Assembly (NCBI GenBank): GCA_947629705.1
Contig: CANREN010000001.1
Span: 1-64,000 of the forward strand
Direction of reading: 5' to 3'
Length of the DNA stretch: 64,000 nucleotides
Source: an uncultured Alistipes sp.
GTDB taxonomy: Bacteria; Bacteroidota; Bacteroidia; Bacteroidales; Rikenellaceae
Within the stretch, counting starts at the first letter, position 1; the number at the start of each line of letters is the position of its first letter. The notes under the pieces are model-generated. The model was not told the origin of the DNA, ran no database searches, and saw only the letters and a list, made by a program, of their open reading frames with translations. This document shows positions 51,036-59,399 of this stretch, piece after piece. Both the position numbers and the translations under genes were made by a program.

Positions 51036-51932
51036 ATGAAAGCCAGCGTTCCACATATTGTGCAATACCAAGGCTCTAAAAGAAAATTAGCTCCCAAGAT
51101 ATTGCCTTTTTTACCTATTCGTTTTGGACGATTGATTGAGCCATTTGCCGGAATGGCAGCTATGTCTATCGCTGTTGCCAAAGAACATAGAAGCGAAAGA
51201 TTTGTCATTAACGATTTAAATGAGCCTCTTGTTGGGATTTTAAGAGAAGCGGTCAACAATCCAGAGCATATCATTAGTGCCTACACCGCTATATGGAACG
51301 AACAGTTCGATTATGAATCAGGCTCCGAAGCTCATTATTATCATATCAGAAATTGTTTTAATAGAGGAGATAAGAATCCCGCACTGATGTTATACATATT
51401 GGCACGATGCGTCAAAGGTGCTGTACGTTATAGTGCAAATGGTCAATTCAATCAATCTCCAGACAAAAGAAGAAATGGAACGAATCCGATAACTTTGAAA
51501 AAAAATATATATGGTGTCTCGCAAATATTAAAAGGCAAAAGCAACTTTTATTCATGCGACTATAGAGAAATTCTCGAAATGGCGCGCCCAGGAGACATTG
51601 TATACATGGATCCTCCTTATCAGGGGGTTTGTACGAGTCGAGACTCTCGTTATTTATCTGGAATAAATTTCAAAGAATTTGTTGATTCTTTAAATCGACT
51701 TAATTCCAGAAATATTGATTATATAATAAGTTATGACGGTTTTTGCGGAAACAAGGAATATGGGGAAGATTTGCCCGAAGATTTGGGATTAAAAAAACTT
51801 TATCTTGATGCCGGACTTTCCACACAATCTCTTTTTAATGGAAAAAAACTCGTTACAAAAGAATCTTTGTATATAAGTCATAACTTGAATAAACGCAGGG
51901 AAGCAAGTCAGCCAGTATTACCGTTATTTTAA
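51036..51932 (+). CDS. D12-class (Dam-type) DNA N6-adenine methyltransferase
   Basis: VQYQGSKRKLAPKILPFLP, LIEPFAGMAAMSIAVA (FxGxG-like SAM site), DIVYMDPPYQGVCTSRDSRYLSGINFKEFVD (DPPY). Confidence 0.92.
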   Translation: MKASVPHIVQYQGSKRKLAPKILPFLPIRFGRLIEPFAGMAAMSIAVAKEHRSERFVINDLNEPLVGILREAVNNPEHIISAYTAIWNEQFDYESGSEAHYYHIRNCFNRGDKNPALMLYILARCVKGAVRYSANGQFNQSPDKRRNGTNPITLKKNIYGVSQILKGKSNFYSCDYREILEMARPGDIVYMDPPYQGVCTSRDSRYLSGINFKEFVDSLNRLNSRNIDYIISYDGFCGNKEYGEDLPEDLGLKKLYLDAGLSTQSLFNGKKLVTKESLYISHNLNKRREASQPVLPLF

Positions 51933-51943
51933 GATAAATTGTC

Positions 51944-52666
51944 ATGTGTAAATTACCTAAAGAGTTTATTGAAAAATTAAAATCGGTTACCGCAAAACGT
52001 CCTGCTACAATTATCAATCATATACTTTTACACGGAAAAATCACCTCGGAAGAGATTAAAGATATTTATGGATATAATCATCCCCCAAGAGCAATAAGGG
52101 ATGTGAGAGAGCAAGGTATACCTATCGAAACCTTTCGGGTTAAAGATCATATGGGTCGCAACATCGCAGCCTATAGGTTCGGTGATCCTCATGATGTTGA
52201 AACGAAAGCCTCCAAGGTTAATGGCAGAACAGCACTGACCAAGGCGCTTAAAAACGCCTTGGTTGAAAAATATGGATCCAAGTGTTTTATATACCAACAA
52301 GAGTTAGATGCGTCATTGCTTCAAATAGACCATCGTGTTCCTTATGAAATAGCTGGAGATAATTCATCGGAGATAGAATCCTACATGTTATTATCTCCAT
52401 CAGCCAATAGAGCAAAATCTTGGACTTGTGAGCATTGCAAAAATTGGATTATTAAGAATGCAGAATTTTGTATTCATTGTTTTTGGTGCCATCCGGAGAA
52501 CTACAGTCATATTGCAGGTAATGAAGAACGCAGAATTGTCTTGACATTTACCGGAGATGAGATCGATGATTATAATCGACTAATCCATCAAGTTGGTTTA
52601 GATGAAGCAGAGATAACAATAAAGAATCTTATTCACAATAATTTAAAAGATATAATTTCAGATTAA
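51944..52666 (+). CDS. HNH-type endonuclease, probable type II restriction enzyme partner
   Basis: N-terminal wHTH-like segment (ATIINHILLHGKITSEEIKDIYGYNHPPRAIRDVREQGIPIETFRV), HNH-like core KCFIYQQELDASLLQIDHRVPYEIAGDN, C-terminal Zn-ribbon-like CEHCKNWIIKNAEFCIHCFWCHP; 11 bp after the methylase. Confidence 0.75.
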   Translation: MCKLPKEFIEKLKSVTAKRPATIINHILLHGKITSEEIKDIYGYNHPPRAIRDVREQGIPIETFRVKDHMGRNIAAYRFGDPHDVETKASKVNGRTALTKALKNALVEKYGSKCFIYQQELDASLLQIDHRVPYEIAGDNSSEIESYMLLSPSANRAKSWTCEHCKNWIIKNAEFCIHCFWCHPENYSHIAGNEERRIVLTFTGDEIDDYNRLIHQVGLDEAEITIKNLIHNNLKDIISD

Positions 52667-52749
52667 TTCATTTCAATGCCGATGATCGGCATCCCGCTTT
52701 TATTCGCTTGCGAGCGCGCGCGATTGCAACTCTCCGCACGCTAAAAAAC

Positions 52750-52781
52750 AGCCCCGAACCGTCCAACGGCTCGGGGCTGTT
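52750..52781 (-). terminator. Intrinsic terminator downstream of eno
   Basis: ACAGCCCCGA-accgtccaacggc-TCGGGGCTGT; T-rich tail on the minus strand (cagccccgagccgttggacggttcggggctgtttttt). Confidence 0.85.
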
Positions 52782-52834
52782 CGCATGAAGAAACTTTTCT
52801 TAATCGGAGCAAATTCCGTTCGGGTGTCCGTATG

Positions 52835-54464
<1,630 letters not shown>

Positions 54465-54467
54465 CAG

Positions 54468-54540
54468 TGAACCCGCTGGGGCTCGAACCCAGGACCCCAA
54501 CATTAAAAGTGTTGTGCTCTACCTGCTGAGCTACGGATTC
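54468..54540 (-). tRNA. tRNA-Lys (anticodon TTT)
   Basis: Minus strand GAATCCG TA GCTCAGCAGGTAGAGC A CAACACTTTTAATGTTG GGGTC CTGGGTTCGAGCCCCAG CGGGTTC A folds as a canonical 73 nt cloverleaf with loop CTTTTAA. Confidence 0.95.
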
Positions 54541-54700
54541 TCCGTGTGCCATCGGGAAGCGCGTTTCCGTTTTGGCGGTGCAAATATACGGATTAAATTT
54601 TAATTTACAACAATTCGGCCGCTGTTTTTCCGGAATTTTTGCAAATCCGAAAAAAATGATATTTTTGTAACCGGTAAGAATCCTAAAACGTGAAAGAATC

Positions 54701-55891
54701 ATGTGTAAAGCATTGATCATAGGCGCCGGAGGTGTCGGAACGGTCGTTACGCAGAAAATCGCGGCTAATCCCGTCTTTTCGGAGGTGATGCTGGCCAGCC
54801 GCACCCAATCGAAATGCGATGCCGTGGCCGCTGCCATCGGCGGCAATCGGGTACGGACCGCACAGGTCGACGCCGACAGCGTCGCCGAGCTGTGCGAACT
54901 GTTTCGGGCTTTCGAACCCGATATTGTCGTCAACGTGGCGCTTCCGTATCAAGACCTTACGATCATGGATGCCTGCCTCGAATGCGGCTGCAACTATTTG
55001 GATACGGCCAACTACGAGCCGAAAGACGAGGCGCATTTCGAATATTCGTGGCAGTGGGCCTATCAAGATCGGTTCAAGGCGGCGGGATTGACGGCCATCC
55101 TCGGATGCGGCTTCGACCCGGGTGTAACGGCCATCTTCACGGCCTATGCCGCCAAACACCATTTCGACGAAATCCATTATTTGGATATCGTCGACTGCAA
55201 TGCCGGAAACCACGGCATGGCATTCGCCACCAATTTCAATCCCGAGATCAATATCCGCGAGGTTACGCAGAAGGGGCGTTACTACGAGAACGGCGAGTGG
55301 GTGGTAACCGAGCCGCATGCGATTCACCGGCCGCTGCACTATCCCGAAATCGGCGAACGCGAATCGTACGTGATCTACCACGAGGAGCTCGAATCGCTCG
55401 TCAAGAACTATCCGACCATCAAGCGGGCTCGTTTCTGGATGACATTCGGGCAGGAGTATCTGACCCATCTGCGCGTGATTCAGAACATCGGCATGGCGCG
55501 GATCGACCCGATTATCTACAACGGGGTCGAGATCGTGCCGATCCAGTTCTTGAAAGCCGTGCTGCCCGATCCCAAGTCGTTGGGCGCCAACTATCACGGG
55601 AAGACCTCCATCGGATGCCGGATTCGCGGTGTGAAGGAGGGCAGGGAGCGCACCTATTATATCTACAATAATTGCGACCACGAAAAGGCCTACAAAGAGA
55701 CCGGCACGCAGGCCGTCAGCTTCACGACGGGCGTGCCTGCCGCGCTCGGCGCTTCCATGTGGGCCAAAGGTCTGTGGCGCGGCGCGGGCGTCTTCAATGT
55801 CGAGGAGTTCGACCCCGACCCGTTCCTCGCCGAGCTGGGCCCGCAGGGGCTGCCGTGGCACGAGTTGTTCGACGTCGACATAGAGGTCTGA
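54701..55891 (+). CDS. Carboxynorspermidine/carboxyspermidine dehydrogenase (saccharopine dehydrogenase family)
   Basis: MCKALIIGAGGVGTVVTQKIAANPVFSEVMLASRTQSKCDAVAAAI...LGCGFDPGVTAIFTAYAAKHHFDEIHYLDIVDCNAGNHG; an nspC homologue lies downstream. Confidence 0.9.
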   Translation: MCKALIIGAGGVGTVVTQKIAANPVFSEVMLASRTQSKCDAVAAAIGGNRVRTAQVDADSVAELCELFRAFEPDIVVNVALPYQDLTIMDACLECGCNYLDTANYEPKDEAHFEYSWQWAYQDRFKAAGLTAILGCGFDPGVTAIFTAYAAKHHFDEIHYLDIVDCNAGNHGMAFATNFNPEINIREVTQKGRYYENGEWVVTEPHAIHRPLHYPEIGERESYVIYHEELESLVKNYPTIKRARFWMTFGQEYLTHLRVIQNIGMARIDPIIYNGVEIVPIQFLKAVLPDPKSLGANYHGKTSIGCRIRGVKEGRERTYYIYNNCDHEKAYKETGTQAVSFTTGVPAALGASMWAKGLWRGAGVFNVEEFDPDPFLAELGPQGLPWHELFDVDIEV

Positions 55892-55944
55892 ATGGGATTT
55901 GTCTGCAACAAACAGGGGCTGTGTATTACGCAGCCCCTCTTGCA

Positions 55945-56295
55945 TTAGTAGTTGAAAAAATATCGCGTATCCTTTGCCGTACAGACCCAATCATATCCGG
56001 AAACATCCTGTTGTTGATAGGCGCGTATGGTATTCTTCCGTACAGGGTAATAAAATTTTCCATCTGTGAGATAATAGGAATTGCTGGTCTTTACACCGGC
56101 ATATAGTGTCCTCTCATCATAAAACCACCCATGACCTTTAGAATAAACATATACGCTTATGGTTGCGACGGGTTCATATTGCTCATTGGCGATTTCTTCA
56201 TTCGGAACATTTGCGTTTTTGGCCATATCGTTTGCATAGATTGTCATACTGCCGATTGTAAGTATTGCCAATAGCGCTATTACGTTCTTTTGCAT
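55945..56295 (-). CDS. Small secreted protein of unknown function (~116 aa, signal peptide)
   Basis: MQKNVIALLAILTIGSMTIYANDMAKNANVPNEEIANEQYEPVATISVYVYSKGHGWFYDERTLYAGVKTSNSYYLTDGKFYYPVRKNTIRAYQQQDVSGYDWVCTAKDTRYFFNY. Confidence 0.65.
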   Translation of the reverse strand: MQKNVIALLAILTIGSMTIYANDMAKNANVPNEEIANEQYEPVATISVYVYSKGHGWFYDERTLYAGVKTSNSYYLTDGKFYYPVRKNTIRAYQQQDVSGYDWVCTAKDTRYFFNY

Positions 56296-56352
56296 TTTTT
56301 CGGTTTTTTTTGGAATTGGTAAATTCGTTTTTTCGTTGTCCGTTGACATTGA

Positions 56353-56557
56353 GATACGCACATAAAAAAGCGCGGACAAAACTCTGTCATCGGTTCATGA
56401 GGTCTTCGACTACCTAACCACCAAACAAACGAGTAAAGCCCACGCCGTACGGCGTGAGCGTCATCGCTTTACTCTCGGTGGTTGTTGAAATTGTCGAAGT
56501 TTCATGAACCAGAATACAAGCTAAACGCTTTTCCGATATGTCTAAAATGTGCGTATC
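56353..56557. repeat. 205 bp nested imperfect palindrome (seven nested complementary arms)
   Basis: Pairs: GATACGCACAT 56353-63/ATGTGCGTATC 56547-57; AAAAGCG 56366-72/CGCTTTT 56526-32; GGTTCATGA 56392-400/TCATGAACC 56502-10; CTTCGAC 56404-10/GTCGAAG 56493-99; AACCACC 56416-22/GGTGGTT 56477-83; GAGTAAAGC 56431-39/GCTTTACTC 56466-74; CACGCCGTACGGCGTG 56441-56. Confidence 0.9.
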
Positions 56558-56599
56558 AAATACGCGAATGTTTCATAGGCTTGATTGTTACGGTTTGTG

Positions 56600-56631
56600 C
56601 AAAAGTAAACCATTTTTGTATAAATTCAAAA
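56600..56631 (-). promoter_or_regulatory. Predicted minus-strand promoter upstream of the palindrome and small secreted protein
   Basis: Minus strand TTTTG (56631-56627), 19 bp, TACTTTTG (56607-56600): Bacteroidetes -33/-7 arrangement. Confidence 0.6.
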
Positions 56632-56717
56632 CTCGGAATTGTAAATATTACCCAATTCCCGCCGACCGGTCAACCGAACGGGATTTTAATTATATTTGTA
56701 GTCTCAATGCAACTGCT

Positions 56718-57857
56718 ATGATCGATTTCCGGAAATTACCCTCCCCGTGCTACGTCCTCGACGAGCGCTTGCTCGATGCCAACCTTGCCGTCATCGACCG
56801 TGTGCGGCGCGAAACGGGCGTCGAAATCATCGTGGCGCTGAAAGCCTGCGCCATGTGGCGCATCTTCCCCGAGTTAGCGAAGCACTCCGACGGCGCTACG
56901 GCAAGTTCCGCCGCCGAAGCGCGTCTCGTATTCGAAACGTTCGGCCGGCCGGCCCACACCTATGCGCCGGTCTATACCGATGCGGGATTCGAGGAGATCA
57001 TGCGGCGCAGCGACCACATTACGTTCAATTCGCTGTCGCAGTTCGACCGTTTCGGACAGCGGGCGTTGATCAACGGCATTTCGTGCGGCCTGCGCATCAA
57101 TCCGCGCTATTCGCCCGTCGAAACAGCCCTCTATAATCCCTGCGTCGCGGGTTCGCGGTTGGGCGTTACGGCCGAAAAAACAGCTGCTGCGGGCGGTCTG
57201 CCGGCCGGCATCGACGGGCTGCATTTCCATGTGTTGTGCGAATCGCGTCCGGAGCATTTGCGCCTGGCCTTGGAAGCGGTCGAACGGCATTTCGGACGCT
57301 GGCTGGACGAGGTGAAGTGGCTCAATATGGGCGGCGGCCACCTAATGACCCATGCCGGCTACGATTGCGACGAATTGATCGCCCTGCTGCGGGATTTCCG
57401 CGCGCGGCATCCGCATCTGCGGTTGATTATGGAGCCCGGAAGTGCCTTCACGTGGCGCACGGGCTATCTGGTCTCGACGGTCGAGGACATCGTGGAAAAC
57501 GACGGCGTAACGACGGCCATGCTCGACGTGTCGTTCTCGTGCCACATGCCCGACTGCCTCGAAATGCCCTACAAACCGGCTATCGTCGGGGCGCACGAAC
57601 CCGCAGCGGGGGAGAAGCGTTGGCGGATGGGCGGCACGAGCTGCTTGGCGGGCGACTATTACGGCGATTGGGCCTTCGATCACGAGCTGCGGGTCGGCGA
57701 ACGCATCGTTTTCGAGGATATGATCCATTACACGATGGTGAAAACCACGATGTTCAACGGCGTGCAGCATCCGGCGATCGTCATCGTCCGCCACGACGGC
57801 ACGACGGAGATCGTCCGCGAGTTCGGTTACGAAGATTTTAAGTCCCGCATGTCCTGA
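56718..57857 (+). CDS. nspC: Carboxynorspermidine decarboxylase
   Basis: MIDFRKLPSPCYVLDERLLDANLAVIDRVRRETGVEIIVALKACAMWRIFPELAKHSDGATASSAAEARLVFETFG...GLHFHVLCESRPEHL...WLNMGGGHLMTHAGYD. Confidence 0.95.
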   Translation: MIDFRKLPSPCYVLDERLLDANLAVIDRVRRETGVEIIVALKACAMWRIFPELAKHSDGATASSAAEARLVFETFGRPAHTYAPVYTDAGFEEIMRRSDHITFNSLSQFDRFGQRALINGISCGLRINPRYSPVETALYNPCVAGSRLGVTAEKTAAAGGLPAGIDGLHFHVLCESRPEHLRLALEAVERHFGRWLDEVKWLNMGGGHLMTHAGYDCDELIALLRDFRARHPHLRLIMEPGSAFTWRTGYLVSTVEDIVENDGVTTAMLDVSFSCHMPDCLEMPYKPAIVGAHEPAAGEKRWRMGGTSCLAGDYYGDWAFDHELRVGERIVFEDMIHYTMVKTTMFNGVQHPAIVIVRHDGTTEIVREFGYEDFKSRMS

Positions 57858-57917
57858 CCGGGTGCCGCCGAGCTGCAAGGCCCGCTAACAAAGAATACTG
57901 ACAAAAACGCGAAATAG

Positions 57918-59210
57918 ATGAAAAAATTTACACCGACGTCCTATACGCTCGAATGCGTCGCCACGGGACGAGAATTTCAAGACGAAGGGTGGGTGCTCGA
58001 AGATCGGATCTGCAACACCCCCTCGCTCGTGCGCACGCATTATGCGAAAAAGCAGATCGAGGTGAAACCGGCCGAATACGGATTGTATCGCTTTTGCGAC
58101 TGGCTGCCCGTCCGCCGGATGCTCAAAGGCTCTTCGGCCCCCGTTACCTATAAAAGCAGGCGGTTGGGCGAATACCTCGGCTTGTCGAATCTGTGGATTA
58201 CGTTCAACGGCTATTATCCCGCGATCGGCGCCGCGATGACGACCTGTTCGTTCAAGGAGACGGAGGCTTACAGCGTCTGTGCCCGTGCGGCCGAGGACGA
58301 AACGCGGATTTTGGTCGTCGCTTCGGCGGGCAACACGGCCCGGGCGTTCGCCAAAGTTTGCTCCGACAATCATATCCGGCTGCTGCTCTCCGTGCCTTAC
58401 GACAACATCGGGGCCTTGTGGTTCGGGGAGCCGCTCGATCCGTGTGTGAAATTGATCTGCTGCGAGAAGGGCGGGGACTATTTCGATGCCATTCATCTTT
58501 CGGATTTGGCGCTGAAGTGCCCCGGGTTTTATGCCGAGGGCGGTGCGAAAAACGTCGCCCGCCGCGATGGCATGGCCACGACCGTGCTTTCGGCCGTAAC
58601 GGTCATCGGCCGCATCCCCGACTACTATTTCCAGGCGGTCGGCAGCGGTACGGGCGCGATCGCGGCGTGGGAGGCGAACATGCGTTTGCTGGACGACGGG
58701 CGGTTCGGAACCAATACCATGAAGCTGATGGTCTCGCAGAATGCGCCGTTCGTGCCTATGTACGACGCATGGCGGGCCGATTCCCGCAAGATGCTGGACT
58801 ACGACGAGGACAAGGCCCGCCGCGATGCCGAAATCATCGACGCCAAGGTGCTGTCGAACCGTCGGCCGCCCTATGGGATCACCGGAGGCCTTTACGATGC
58901 CTTGAAAGCGACGCACGGCGAGGTGTTCGCCATCACCAATGCGCAGGAGCGCAAGGCCTGCAAATTGTTCGAGGAGTTGGAGGGGATCGATATCTATTCG
59001 GCGGCGGGTGTCGCGACGGCTTCGTTGATCAAGGCGGTTGCCGACGGCAGGGTCGGGAAAGATGCCTGCGTGATGCTCAACATTACGGGCGGCGGCGAAA
59101 AGCAGCTCAAAGCGGGAAAAACGCTGTGGCACCTCACGCCGAGCGAAGTTTTCTCCCTGACGCCGGACAGGGACGAGGTAGTCGCCAAGGTGAGCGCCTT
59201 GTTCGACTGA
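57918..59210 (+). CDS. Cysteate synthase-like (threonine synthase-related, fold-II PLP enzyme)
   Basis: YTLECVATGREFQDEGWVLEDRICNTPSLVRTHY...TTCSFKETEAYSVCARAAED (PLP lysine)...VVASAGNTARAFAKVCSDN...YFQAVGSGTGAIAAWEANMRL; resembles the cysteate synthase family. Confidence 0.75.
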   Translation: MKKFTPTSYTLECVATGREFQDEGWVLEDRICNTPSLVRTHYAKKQIEVKPAEYGLYRFCDWLPVRRMLKGSSAPVTYKSRRLGEYLGLSNLWITFNGYYPAIGAAMTTCSFKETEAYSVCARAAEDETRILVVASAGNTARAFAKVCSDNHIRLLLSVPYDNIGALWFGEPLDPCVKLICCEKGGDYFDAIHLSDLALKCPGFYAEGGAKNVARRDGMATTVLSAVTVIGRIPDYYFQAVGSGTGAIAAWEANMRLLDDGRFGTNTMKLMVSQNAPFVPMYDAWRADSRKMLDYDEDKARRDAEIIDAKVLSNRRPPYGITGGLYDALKATHGEVFAITNAQERKACKLFEELEGIDIYSAAGVATASLIKAVADGRVGKDACVMLNITGGGEKQLKAGKTLWHLTPSEVFSLTPDRDEVVAKVSALFD

Positions 59211-59248
59211 TCATCCGTCGGAAAAAGGTCGGCCGATTGTCGGAAAAT

Positions 59249-59331
59249 CGTATCTTTGGCTTCGCCGAAGATACTCTCGCTCGGCAAAACCAAAACAAGT
59301 TTTGTTTTGCCCTCGCTTATTCGTATCTTTG
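59249..59331. repeat. Copy 2 of the dispersed ~85 bp intergenic element
   Basis: CGTATCTTTGGCttCGCCGAAGATACTCTCGCTCGGCAAAACCAAAACaaGTTTTGTTTTGCCCTCGCTTATTCGTATCTTTG; aligns with 2214..2299. Confidence 0.8.
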
Positions 59332-59399
59332 CACCGGCTCGGACTTCGGGTCCGCGCCGTTTTTTTTATTTCATTCAATTCCGAAAAACAAACAACAAG

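Noticed and set aside
56353-56557. Invertible promoter (inverton) interpretation of the outer 11-bp inverted repeat
   Set aside because: The predicted promoter is outside the repeats and the arms are nested all the way to the centre; no recombinase gene nearby. A folded structure fits better, although inversion was not excluded.
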